A stretch of DNA of 64,000 nucleotides from an uncultured beta proteobacterium. Its GTDB lineage: Bacteria > Pseudomonadota > Gammaproteobacteria > Burkholderiales > Burkholderiaceae_C. The stretch lies in contig CAILAY010000009.1 of assembly GCA_903832285.1 (NCBI GenBank), positions 1 to 64,000 on the forward strand. Reading direction: 5' to 3'. Numbering within the stretch: the first letter of the stretch is position 1; each line of letters begins with the position of its first letter. Below the pieces are notes generated by a model. That model did not search any database. It saw only the letters and a list, made by a program, of their open reading frames with translations, and had not been told where the DNA came from. This document shows positions 55,164 through 63,463 of the stretch, piece after piece. A program made the translations under genes and the position numbers.

Positions 55164-56087
55164 ATGGCATTTCTCTATACGCTGCTGCTGATTGTCGTAT
55201 GTCTGTTAGTGTTTATCCAGTTGAACCCCGATACCGCATCGCACTGGGGTTTGGGTTTGGAGCGCAAGCGCAGCGGGCTGGTGCTAAAGTCACAAGCGAT
55301 TGCGGGCTTTGACATACCCTACCTGGAAGGCGGCCAGGGCGAGGTGCTCGTGCTGGTGCACGGCTTTGGCGGCGACAAGGACAATTTCACGCGCATGGCG
55401 CGGTTTTTGACACCGCACTTTCGGTTAATACAGCCAGACCTGCCTGGCTTTGGCGATGCTACACGCGACCCCGCCGCGCGGTACCGCACGTCCGATCAGG
55501 TGGAGCGCCTGCATGCGTTCCTTCAGGCCCTGGGCGTGCAAAAAATGATTTTCGGTGGCAACTCCATGGGCGGTTTCATTGCCTGTGAATATGCGGCGCG
55601 CTATCCCGAGCAAATCAAGGCCGTGTGGCTGCTGGACGCTGCTGGCACGGCCGCAGCACACGACTCTCCCATGCTGCAGCACTATCTTGCCACTGGCGAC
55701 TCGCCCCTGCTGGTGCGAAGCCAGGCCGACGTGGCCCGGTTAATCCGCAGCACCATGGCACGTCCTCCGTACTTTCCCGGCTTTTTGAAGCGCACGCTCG
55801 GTGCACGCGCCGTGGCCGATTACCCGTTGCATTGCGAGATCATGAAGGACCTCAGCCAAAACTCGCCCATGCTTGAAGCCCAGTACACCACCTTGCCCAC
55901 CCCGGCGCTGATCGTTTGGGGGGCGGAGGATGGTATTTTGAATCCGGCCGCGGCTCAGACCCAAGAGCGGCTGTTTCCACGCCATCAAACCATCGTGATG
56001 CAAGGGATTGGGCACCTGCCCATGCTGGAAGCGCCCGCCCAAGCAGCCAAGGATTTCCTGAAGTTTGCGCAAACGTTGCCGGCCTAA
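55164..56087 (+). CDS. Alpha/beta hydrolase, membrane-anchored
   Basis: 307 residues. A hydrophobic N-terminus (about 2-19) may anchor it. The oxyanion loop is LVHGFGGDKDNFTRM near 65, the nucleophile elbow GGNSMGGFIACEYA near 130 (Ser), and the Asp and His of the triad are in VWGAEDGILNP and GIGHLPMLEAP near the C-terminus. It resembles lipases and esterases of the MhpC group. The 3' end overlaps the convergent monooxygenase gene by four bases; the neighbourhood suggests ester or ketone breakdown. The substrate is unknown. Confidence 0.88.
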   Translation: MAFLYTLLLIVVCLLVFIQLNPDTASHWGLGLERKRSGLVLKSQAIAGFDIPYLEGGQGEVLVLVHGFGGDKDNFTRMARFLTPHFRLIQPDLPGFGDATRDPAARYRTSDQVERLHAFLQALGVQKMIFGGNSMGGFIACEYAARYPEQIKAVWLLDAAGTAAAHDSPMLQHYLATGDSPLLVRSQADVARLIRSTMARPPYFPGFLKRTLGARAVADYPLHCEIMKDLSQNSPMLEAQYTTLPTPALIVWGAEDGILNPAAAQTQERLFPRHQTIVMQGIGHLPMLEAPAQAAKDFLKFAQTLPA

Positions 56088-57541
56088 CTCTTCAGCGCGA
56101 ACTCCAACGCGCCATCGTCAATGGATTCATCCAGCAGCAGGGTTTTGTCCACTTCGTAGGCATGGGTCACGCGCCAAGGACCGCTGCGTCCCTGGCGCGG
56201 CAGTTCGTTGACGTCCCGCAGCACATAACCCGAAGTAAGTGAGCTCATGACATTCCCCTCGTCCAGTTGTCCGGCGGGCGCGCGCGGGGTTGTGCGGGCG
56301 ATGCCCTTGGCATCCATGTAGTTGAGCAGCCGGCATACATAGCGCGAAGCGATGTCCGCCTTGAGCGTCCAAGAGGCATTGGTGTAGCCAAAAATGAACG
56401 CCATATTGGGAAGGTCCTGCATCAAAACCGCGCGGTAGCTCAGCAGTTCATGTGTTGCCACCGGCGCGCCGTCGCGCGTAATTTCCATACCGCCAAAGGT
56501 CTTAAGGCGTATGCCAGTGGCGGTTACCACGATGTCGGCGTTCAGCGTCTGGCCCGATTTCAGCAAGATACCTTGCTCGGTGAACGTGTCAATCGCGTCG
56601 GTGACAATCGAGGCTTTGCCCGACTTGATGGCTTTGAACAGGTCACCATCGGGCACCACACACATACGCTGGTCCCACGGGTTGTAGTTGGGCGTGAAGT
56701 GGCGCATGTCCACCGTATCGCCCAGGGCTTTCTGGATCGGGCGCAACATAAACTTTCGCATGGCGTCGGGCCAGCGTTTGGCGCCCTTGTAAAGTGCACG
56801 CTGCAAGGCGATGTAGGCGCGGCGCAAGGTGCCATAGATCCAGCGTGCGGGCAGGACCCGCCCTAGCCTCGCAATCACGCGCTCCAGATTGGGTGCGATG
56901 AAGTAGTAGGTGGGGGTGCGCTGCAACATGGTGACGTGCGCCGCATGGGCCGCCATGGCCGGAACAATCGTGACGGCCGTGGCTCCGCTGCCGATCACAA
57001 CCACACGCTTGCCCCGGTAGTCCAGGTTTTCAGGCCAGAACTGCGGATGAATGGTCTGCCCCTTGAAGCGATCCACACCGGGGAACGCAGGGAGGTGACC
57101 CTGGTCGTAATCGTAGTAACCGGTGCAACTCACAAAAAAGCAGCAGGTGAAGGCGCGGGTTTCGCCGGTGGATTCCTGCAAGGCAGTGATCGTCCACAGG
57201 TTCTGATCGCTCGACCAAGAGGTCTTGAGGATTTTCAAACCATAACGGATATGGCGGTCCACGCCGTATTCCTGCGCGGTCTCCTTGACGTATTCCCGAA
57301 CTAACCGGCCTTCCGATAGCACCTTGGGTGACATCCATGGCCGAAAGGCGTAGGCGAACGAAAACATGTCAGAGTCGGACCGCACGCCGGGGTAGCGAAA
57401 CAAGTCCCAAGTGCCACCGATGGCGCTGCGCCGCTCCAGGATGGCGTAGCGCTTGCCCGGCGACTCCTTTTGCAGATGGCAAGCCATGCCGACGCCGGAA
57501 ATACCTGCGCCGACAATCAGCACATCAAAATGTTCGCTCAT
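56084..57541 (-). CDS. Baeyer-Villiger-type flavin monooxygenase
   Basis: 485 residues. FAD loop DVLIVGAGISGVGMACHLQK at the N-terminus; NADPH loop KRVVVIGSGATAVTIVP near 182. Between them lies FKGQTIHPQFWPE near 160, the FxGxxxHxxxW(P) fingerprint of Baeyer-Villiger monooxygenases. It inserts oxygen into ketones to give esters, and EthA-type enzymes of this length act on small or aromatic ketones. The convergent alpha/beta hydrolase would be a natural partner that cleaves the ester, though they are not co-transcribed. Confidence 0.9.
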   Translation of the reverse strand: MSEHFDVLIVGAGISGVGMACHLQKESPGKRYAILERRSAIGGTWDLFRYPGVRSDSDMFSFAYAFRPWMSPKVLSEGRLVREYVKETAQEYGVDRHIRYGLKILKTSWSSDQNLWTITALQESTGETRAFTCCFFVSCTGYYDYDQGHLPAFPGVDRFKGQTIHPQFWPENLDYRGKRVVVIGSGATAVTIVPAMAAHAAHVTMLQRTPTYYFIAPNLERVIARLGRVLPARWIYGTLRRAYIALQRALYKGAKRWPDAMRKFMLRPIQKALGDTVDMRHFTPNYNPWDQRMCVVPDGDLFKAIKSGKASIVTDAIDTFTEQGILLKSGQTLNADIVVTATGIRLKTFGGMEITRDGAPVATHELLSYRAVLMQDLPNMAFIFGYTNASWTLKADIASRYVCRLLNYMDAKGIARTTPRAPAGQLDEGNVMSSLTSGYVLRDVNELPRQGRSGPWRVTHAYEVDKTLLLDESIDDGALEFALKS

Positions 57542-57922
57542 AGATCTCCATGCCGAATACCAGGCGCAATGCGTCCCCTGAACGGGCCATTGCCTTAAAG
57601 GCCAGTGTAAACCTTCGCCCTAAAAGCCATCGCACGATGCAACGTCATTGCAGCCCCAACCATGGCAGGGGTGGCCGCCGGTTTAGGGCACGATGCCGAA
57701 GGCCATGAACGGCTGCTGAATGGGGGTGAGATGGACCACCGGACAGCGGACCGTCGCGAGCACCCGCTTGCAGCCCACCAGCGACAATCACCCCACGGCG
57801 CGCCTACGTCCCGGCGAAGGTCAGCTCTGGGGTCGTGCCGTACTGCTGCATGGCAGCGATTGCCGACATTCGACCGACCCACTCAATTGTTAGAACTTAC
57901 TTGTGGAGAACTAAGATTGTCT
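57542..57922. other. Intergenic region, possible degenerate sequence
   Basis: 381 bp. A 95-codon frame on the minus strand (57595-57882) has a composition unlike a real protein and no family resemblance. No terminator or operator was recognised. Confidence 0.4.
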
Positions 57923-58471
57923 ATGCCCCATACCAGACGCCACTTTTTAGAAGCCAGCCTAGTCTTAGCGGTGGGCAACGCTACAGCGCAAGTTCCCGAA
58001 CGAGTCATCGTCGGCACCTATAACGATGCAAAATTATGGGCTTTGAAATCGCTGACCTTTCCCCGAGTGCTGCTCTATCGCCATGACGGTTCCTTGGTCG
58101 AGCGCGAGCAATGGCCGAACGACCTCCGTTTGGTCAAGGACCAAGCCGGCGACGCCTTTTGCTGCGTATCAGACAAACCCATACCCCTGGGTCACATCGG
58201 TCCGCCCCCAGACTGCAAAGTCGTCGTATATGGGGAGAATGTGGAAGAACACTTCGATGGACTCCGAGCATCGAACGGAACCTTAATCACACGGTCCTCA
58301 TTGCCTAGGCATGAGTACTTGGTTGTTGAGTACTACGCCTCATGGTGTGGTCCCTGCAAGCCAGCACGCGAAGCTTTGTCTACATTCTTCAAGCAGTCGG
58401 CATCTACAAAATTCGTAGCGGTTGTAGTTGACTTCAGCCGTAGAACGGGTGTGCGCCCCACTGTGTCATGA
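57923..58471 (+). CDS. Tat-exported thioredoxin-like protein, C-terminally truncated
   Basis: 182 residues from the ATG at 57923. The N-terminus TRRHFLEASLVLAVGNATA has the RRxFL pattern of a Tat signal. The last third is a thioredoxin-like domain with YYASWCGPCKPAREAL, the CGPC redox motif. Only about 37 residues follow the motif, against 70 or more in a complete domain, so the later strands and the cis-Pro loop are missing. It is either a truncated or frameshifted gene or a divergent family member. GC content is lower than in the flanking genes. Confidence 0.6.
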   Translation: MPHTRRHFLEASLVLAVGNATAQVPERVIVGTYNDAKLWALKSLTFPRVLLYRHDGSLVEREQWPNDLRLVKDQAGDAFCCVSDKPIPLGHIGPPPDCKVVVYGENVEEHFDGLRASNGTLITRSSLPRHEYLVVEYYASWCGPCKPAREALSTFFKQSASTKFVAVVVDFSRRTGVRPTVS

Positions 58472-58563
58472 CTCCTCACGCAACCGAGCACCGTATTTGA
58501 ACGGCTCCTTCCAGCCCAAAACAGTCAAGCGCCATGACAAAAACCTGTCCGCCTCATTTGACT

Positions 58564-59838
58564 TCACGAATGTGAAAAACCGACGGTGTCGGGCCGTCCC
58601 TTCACGTGCAACTTCGCCTTGATCTGCGCCGTCTCGGCCACCAGCCTTCCCTTCTTCCACACCTTCAAGCGATTCGCCCGCAGACGGATCGCCTCCACCG
58701 GATCGCGCGCCTGCAGCAGCACAAAACTGGCATCGCAGCCCGTCTCCAGCCCATAGCCTTGCAGGTGCATCAGCTTCGCGGCGTTGCCGGTCACTGCGTC
58801 AAAACATTGACGCATGGCGACCTGGCTCGTCATCTGCGCCACATGCAGGCCCATGTGCGCGACCTCAAGCATGTCGCCGCTGCCCAGCGAATACCAGGGG
58901 TCCATCACACAGTCGTGACCGAAGGCGACGTTTACGCCCGCGCCCAGCAGTTCGGGCACGCGTGTCATGCCGCGGCGTTTGGGGTAACTGTCATGGCGTC
59001 CTTGCAGCGTGATGTTGATGAGCGGATTCGCCACCACATGCAATCGGGCTTCTGCCATCAAGGGCAACAGCTTGCTAACGTAGTAGTTGTCCATGCTGTG
59101 CATCGAAGTGAGGTGCGAGCCCGTGACCCGACCCTGCAGCCCCAGGCGCTGAGTCTCGAACGCCAGCATCTCGACGTGGCGCGACAGCGGGTCGTCGGAT
59201 TCGTCGCAGTGCATATCGACCAGCAGACCGCGCTCAGCCGCCAACTCGCACAGCAATTTGACGCTGGCAGTGCCGTCCGCCATGCTGCGCTCGAAATGCG
59301 GAATGCCGCCCACCACGTCCACGCCCAGGTCGAGTGCGCGCGTCAGATTCTCCAGTGCACCGGGAGAGCGCAACACGCCGTCCTGAGGAAACGCCACGAG
59401 TTGCAGATCCAGATACGGCGCAACGCGGCGCTTGACTTCGAGCAACGCCTCCACGGCAAGGAGACGAGGGTCGCAGATATCCACGTGGCTGCGAATCGCG
59501 AGCAGTCCTTTGGCCACAGCCCAGTCGCAGTAGTTGAGCGCGCGCTCGATCAACGCCTCTTGGGTGAGCAGCGGTTTGAGCTCGCCCCACAGCGCGATGC
59601 CTTCAAGCAAGGTGCCCGACTGGTTCACGCGCGGCAATCCGTAGCTCAGGGTAGCGTCCATGTGGAAATGCGCATCGACAAAGGGCGGGCTCACAAGCAA
59701 CCCCTGCGCGTCCAGCACCTCACGCGCCGGCGCCTCCAGCCCAGCAGCAACTTCAACAATCTTGCCGTCGCGCACGGCGATGGACATGTCGCCACGACCA
59801 TCCGGAAGGCTCGCGTTTTGAATCAGCAGATCAAGCAT
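58564..59838 (-). CDS. codA: Cytosine-deaminase-like amidohydrolase
   Basis: 424 residues with the amidohydrolase fold. Metal ligands are PPFVDAHFHMDATLSYG near residue 55, DMHCDESDDPLSRH near 210 and GSHLTSMHSMDN near 240; the Asp is in FGHDCVMDPWYSLG near 310. This is the CodA pattern, which deaminates cytosine to uracil; related members act on creatinine, isoguanine or N-acyl compounds. Its start directly abuts the stop of the upstream permease gene (TAAATG). The transport operon before it suggests uptake and deamination of nucleobases. Confidence 0.82.
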   Translation of the reverse strand: MLDLLIQNASLPDGRGDMSIAVRDGKIVEVAAGLEAPAREVLDAQGLLVSPPFVDAHFHMDATLSYGLPRVNQSGTLLEGIALWGELKPLLTQEALIERALNYCDWAVAKGLLAIRSHVDICDPRLLAVEALLEVKRRVAPYLDLQLVAFPQDGVLRSPGALENLTRALDLGVDVVGGIPHFERSMADGTASVKLLCELAAERGLLVDMHCDESDDPLSRHVEMLAFETQRLGLQGRVTGSHLTSMHSMDNYYVSKLLPLMAEARLHVVANPLINITLQGRHDSYPKRRGMTRVPELLGAGVNVAFGHDCVMDPWYSLGSGDMLEVAHMGLHVAQMTSQVAMRQCFDAVTGNAAKLMHLQGYGLETGCDASFVLLQARDPVEAIRLRANRLKVWKKGRLVAETAQIKAKLHVKGRPDTVGFSHS

Positions 59839-60762
59839 TTAGCGTTCACCTTTGCGATAGGGCTTCATCAGCGCCTGCGGATAACTGGCCTTGCGTGCCA
59901 CCAGCACCAGCGCCACGATCGACAGCACATAAGGCAGCATCAAGTACATCTGGTAGGGCAGCATGGCGTCGCCCGATTGTTGCAAGCGCAGTTGCAGCGC
60001 GTCAAAAAACGCGAACAACAAGGCCCCCAGCAAGGCCTTGCCCGGCCGCCAGGATGCGAACACCACCAGCGCGACGCAGATCCAGCCGCGGCCGTTGATC
60101 ATGTTGAAGAAGAAAGCGTTGAAGGCCGACAGGGTAAGGAAAGAGCCGGCCACGCCCATCAGCGCTGAGCCCGCCACAATCGCGCCCGTGCGCACCGCCG
60201 CCACCGACACACCCTGCCCTTCCGCGGCTTGCGGATTCTCACCCACCATGCGCACGGCCAGTCCCATGGGCGTGCGGTACAGGATGTAGGCGATCGCAGG
60301 CACGAGCAACAAGGCCAGCAGTGCCAGCGGCGTCTGTTGCGCCAGTATCGGAATGCCCAAACCATCCATGGAGGAAAAGGGGGTGATGGTCGGCGGCGTC
60401 GTGACTTTGGGAAAGCTCACGCGGTAGCCGTAATAGCTCAGCGCGGTTGCCAGCAGCGTGATGCCCAATCCCGACACGTGCTGCGACAGCGCCAGCACCA
60501 CCGTCAGGAAGGCATGCAACAGGCCGAACGCCGCACCGGTGACGGCCGCGACACCCACGCCAAGCCAAAGCGGCGCTCCCGCGAACACCGTAAGCCAGCC
60601 GGTGAAGGCGCCTGCCACCATGATGCCTTCAATGCCCAGATTCAGCACCCCGGCGCGCTCGCACAACAGCACGCCCAGCGTGCCCAGGATCAGCGGCGTG
60701 GCGATGCGCAGCACGGCGACCCAGAAGGCCTGATTCGCGAGGATGTCGAACAGGTCTGTCAT
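59839..60762 (-). CDS. Nucleoside/nucleobase ABC permease, second subunit (YufQ/NupQ-like)
   Basis: 307 residues from the ATG at 60762. It has about eight to nine membrane segments of the BPD_transp_2 type. The conserved block PLILGTLGVLLCERAGVLNLGIEGIM near residue 25 is diagnostic for this importer group. The upstream extension falls in a repeat-like hairpin and is not coding. It pairs with the other permease to form the channel. Confidence 0.9.
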   Translation of the reverse strand: MTDLFDILANQAFWVAVLRIATPLILGTLGVLLCERAGVLNLGIEGIMVAGAFTGWLTVFAGAPLWLGVGVAAVTGAAFGLLHAFLTVVLALSQHVSGLGITLLATALSYYGYRVSFPKVTTPPTITPFSSMDGLGIPILAQQTPLALLALLLVPAIAYILYRTPMGLAVRMVGENPQAAEGQGVSVAAVRTGAIVAGSALMGVAGSFLTLSAFNAFFFNMINGRGWICVALVVFASWRPGKALLGALLFAFFDALQLRLQQSGDAMLPYQMYLMLPYVLSIVALVLVARKASYPQALMKPYRKGER

Positions 60763-60800
60763 TTGGAAGCCGCAGCGCCGGGCAGCCCCAAGCAAGGCAT

Positions 60801-60817
60801 GGCCCCCTCGGGGGGCC
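60801..60817. repeat. GC-rich intercistronic hairpin between the two permease genes
   Basis: GGCCCCC-TCG-GGGGGCC, embedded in a longer stretch (about 60771-60845). As I recall it, the same context (CCCCCACGCTTGTCAC, then GTACTGCGCGGCC) recurs between genes in Comamonadaceae. It may adjust mRNA decay or reduce downstream expression. Confidence 0.6.
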
Positions 60818-60847
60818 GCGCAGTACACAAAGTGACAAGCGTGGGGG

Positions 60848-61909
60848 TCATTTCAACTTGATTTTGTACTGCGTCAGCAGCGTGGCCACCAGCACCGAGA
60901 TCAGCGATGCGGCAACGATCACATCGGCGATGTAGGTTGGCACGCCCACCGCGCGGCTCATGCTGTCGGCGCCCACCAGCATGCCAGCGACAAACACGCT
61001 CGCCGCGATCACGCCCAGCGGATGCAGGGCCGCGAGCATGGCGATCACGATGCCCGAGTAGCCATAGCCAGGCGACATGTCGAGCGTGAGGTAGCTAGTG
61101 CGGCCCGCGACCTCGATCGCTCCGGCCAGGCCCGCCAGTCCGCCCGAGAGCAGGGACACCAGCACCACCGTGCGCGTCACAGGCACGCCGGCAAACGCGG
61201 CGGCACGGGCGTTGGCGCCGACGGCACGGATGTCAAAACCCAGCACCGTGTATTTCATCAATGCCCACAGAGCGGCAGCCAGCGCGCAGGCCCACAGCAG
61301 TCCGGTGTGCACGCGGGTTTGAGGGATCAGTCTGGAGAGTTCCAGCTCGCCCGACAGCGCCACGCTTTGCGGCCAGCCCATCGCCGTCGGATCCTTCATC
61401 GGTCCGTCGAGCATCATGGACACGAGCAGCAGGACGATAAAGTTGAGCAGCAGCGTGGTGACGACTTCATCCACGCCCAGCCGCGCCTTGAGCAGCGCCG
61501 GGCCGAGCAGCAGCAAGGCGCCCGCGATCGCCGCGGCGCACATCATCAGCACGAACAGCAGGGGCGGCGGCAGGTTGAAGCCCGTGCCACCGTGCAGGCC
61601 GCCCACGGCCACGGCCGCCAGCGCACCCACATAGAGTTGCCCCTCGGCGCCGATGTTGAAGAGACGTGCCTTGAATGCCACAGCCGCCGCCAGCCCGGTC
61701 AACATCAGCGGTATGGCGCGCGTCAGGGTTTCACTCAACGCAAACACCGATCCAAAAGCGCCCCGCAGCAGCAGGCCATAGGTTTGCGTCACGGGCGCAC
61801 CGGCCCACAGCACCAGCAGGGCGCTGATGAACAACGTGAAAAGAATCGCGCCCAGGGGCGCCAGCACCAGGGCCAGCCTGGATTGCACCGTGCGCTTTAC
61901 CAGCCTCAT
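60848..61909 (-). CDS. Nucleoside/nucleobase ABC permease, first subunit (YufP/NupP-like)
   Basis: 353 residues, about ten membrane segments. GAFGSVFALSETLTRAIPLMLTGLA and FNIGAEGQLYVGALAAV near 85 are characteristic. The ATG overlaps the stop of the ATPase gene (ATGA), giving coupled translation. An 85-bp gap with the GC hairpin separates it from the second permease. Confidence 0.91.
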   Translation of the reverse strand: MRLVKRTVQSRLALVLAPLGAILFTLFISALLVLWAGAPVTQTYGLLLRGAFGSVFALSETLTRAIPLMLTGLAAAVAFKARLFNIGAEGQLYVGALAAVAVGGLHGGTGFNLPPPLLFVLMMCAAAIAGALLLLGPALLKARLGVDEVVTTLLLNFIVLLLVSMMLDGPMKDPTAMGWPQSVALSGELELSRLIPQTRVHTGLLWACALAAALWALMKYTVLGFDIRAVGANARAAAFAGVPVTRTVVLVSLLSGGLAGLAGAIEVAGRTSYLTLDMSPGYGYSGIVIAMLAALHPLGVIAASVFVAGMLVGADSMSRAVGVPTYIADVIVAASLISVLVATLLTQYKIKLK

Positions 61910-63456
61910 GCGGCAAGCCCTGCGGGTTCGTGCGCAACACCGGCCATGGCCAGGCCGATGGCTTCGCGGCTCCAGTCCAGCGCAGGTTGCGCCGCGCTCA
62001 AGCGTCCGGCGTGCATCACGGCGACGCGGTCTCCCAGCGTCAGCACTTCATCCAGATCGTCGGAGATGATCAGCACCGCAGCGCCCGCGTCGCGTGCTGC
62101 GATCAACTGCTCTTGCACATAGGCGACGGCGCCGATATCCAGGCCCCAGGTTGGCTGGTGCGCGATGATCAATCGTGGCGCGGTGCGGTGGTCCCCATGG
62201 CTGTCGGGATGCAGCAGAGCCCGCCCCAGAATCAGCTTTTGCATATTGCCACCCGACAGCGCTCGTGCCAGTGCGTGTGCGCCAGCGCCCCGTACGTCAA
62301 AGGCCTTGAGCACGCGCTGGGCATAAGCGTGCGCAGCCCCGCGACGCACCCAGAAGAAACGCGAGAAGGATCTGCTGCGCACCCGTTCGGAAACGGCGTT
62401 CTCCCAGACCGGCAAATCACCCACCACACCCACGGCGTGGCGGTCTTCGGGAATACGCGCAACGCCCAGCGCCACCAGTTGGGCCGGATGCGCTCGCCAG
62501 TCCTTGCCCAGGAACTCGATGCTTCCAGCGCTGGCCGGGCGCGTGCCACTGAGCAGTTCCGCGAGCGCGACCTGACCGTTGCCCGACACGCCGGCGATGG
62601 TCACGATCTCGCCCGCGCACAGCGTGAGGGATACGTGATCCAGCCGGTCCCTCCCCGCACCCACGCAGACGCCATGCAACTGGCATACGGGCGCGCCCAC
62701 GGATTGCGCCGGATGCCGCTGCGGCGGAGCAATGGCGTGGCCCACCATCCACTGCGCCAGTTGCGCCTGTGTCGTCTGCTTTGCGTCCGACTGCGCCACC
62801 AATTTGCCGCCACGCAGCACTGCGATGCGGTGCGACACGCGCAGCACTTCGCCCAGCTTGTGGCTGATGAAGATGATGGACAGACCTTTGGCCACCATCT
62901 GCGCCAGCACCTCGAACAGCGCTTCGCTTTCCTGCGGCGTGAGCACGGCCGTGGGCTCGTCCAGAATGAGGATGCGCGCACCGCGGTACAGCGCCTTGAG
63001 GATCTCCACACGCTGGCGTTCACCCACCGACAGGCTGCCTACCAGGGCGTGCTCATCCACACCCAGGCCAAAACGCTGCGCCACGTCCTTGAGCTTGGCG
63101 CGCGCCGCGGCGCGCCTGCTAAAGGGCTGCCACAGCGGCTCAGAGCCCATCATCACGTTATCCAGCACGCTCAGGTTGTCGGCGAGCGTGAAGTGCTGGT
63201 GCACCATGCCGATACCCGCGGCGAGTGCCGCCTTGGGGTCGCCAGGTGGCAGCGCTTTTCCGAACACCTCAATCTCACCGGCATCGGCCGTGTAGTGCCC
63301 GAACAGGATGGAGACCAGGGTCGACTTTCCGGCGCCGTTTTCGCCCAACAACGCCAATACCTCGCCGCCCTGAAGCTGCAGCGTGATGTCGTCGTTGGCC
63401 ACCAGAGCGCCGAAGCGCTTGGTGATGTGCGAGAGCTTTAGAACGGGGCGCGTCAC
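61906..63456 (-). CDS. Nucleoside/nucleobase ABC transporter ATPase with two ATPase domains
   Basis: 516 residues from the GTG at 63456, chosen because it lies 7 bp after the stop of the binding-protein gene; a further-upstream start (63519) would overlap that gene by 56 bp. Two ABC domains are fused. The first has Walker A GENGAGKST near 44, signature LSVGERQRVEILKAL near 145 and Walker B ILILDEPTA. The second has a degenerate Walker A (GVSGNGQ, near 290) and signature LSGGNMQKLILGRAL near 415. This is the RbsA/NupO layout. Confidence 0.92.
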   Translation of the reverse strand: MTRPVLKLSHITKRFGALVANDDITLQLQGGEVLALLGENGAGKSTLVSILFGHYTADAGEIEVFGKALPPGDPKAALAAGIGMVHQHFTLADNLSVLDNVMMGSEPLWQPFSRRAAARAKLKDVAQRFGLGVDEHALVGSLSVGERQRVEILKALYRGARILILDEPTAVLTPQESEALFEVLAQMVAKGLSIIFISHKLGEVLRVSHRIAVLRGGKLVAQSDAKQTTQAQLAQWMVGHAIAPPQRHPAQSVGAPVCQLHGVCVGAGRDRLDHVSLTLCAGEIVTIAGVSGNGQVALAELLSGTRPASAGSIEFLGKDWRAHPAQLVALGVARIPEDRHAVGVVGDLPVWENAVSERVRSRSFSRFFWVRRGAAHAYAQRVLKAFDVRGAGAHALARALSGGNMQKLILGRALLHPDSHGDHRTAPRLIIAHQPTWGLDIGAVAYVQEQLIAARDAGAAVLIISDDLDEVLTLGDRVAVMHAGRLSAAQPALDWSREAIGLAMAGVAHEPAGLAA

Positions 63457-63463
63457 GCGTCGC

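Noticed and set aside
57595-57882. 95-codon minus-strand frame before the thioredoxin-like gene
   Set aside because: Trp/Arg/Ser-rich, no ribosome-binding site, no recognisable motif in this or neighbouring frames.
58606-60168. 520-codon open frame opposite codA and the permease
   Set aside because: Antisense shadow; the minus-strand genes carry metal-site and transporter motifs.
61930-63441. 503-codon open frame opposite the ABC ATPase
   Set aside because: Antisense shadow of a gene with two ABC signature motifs.
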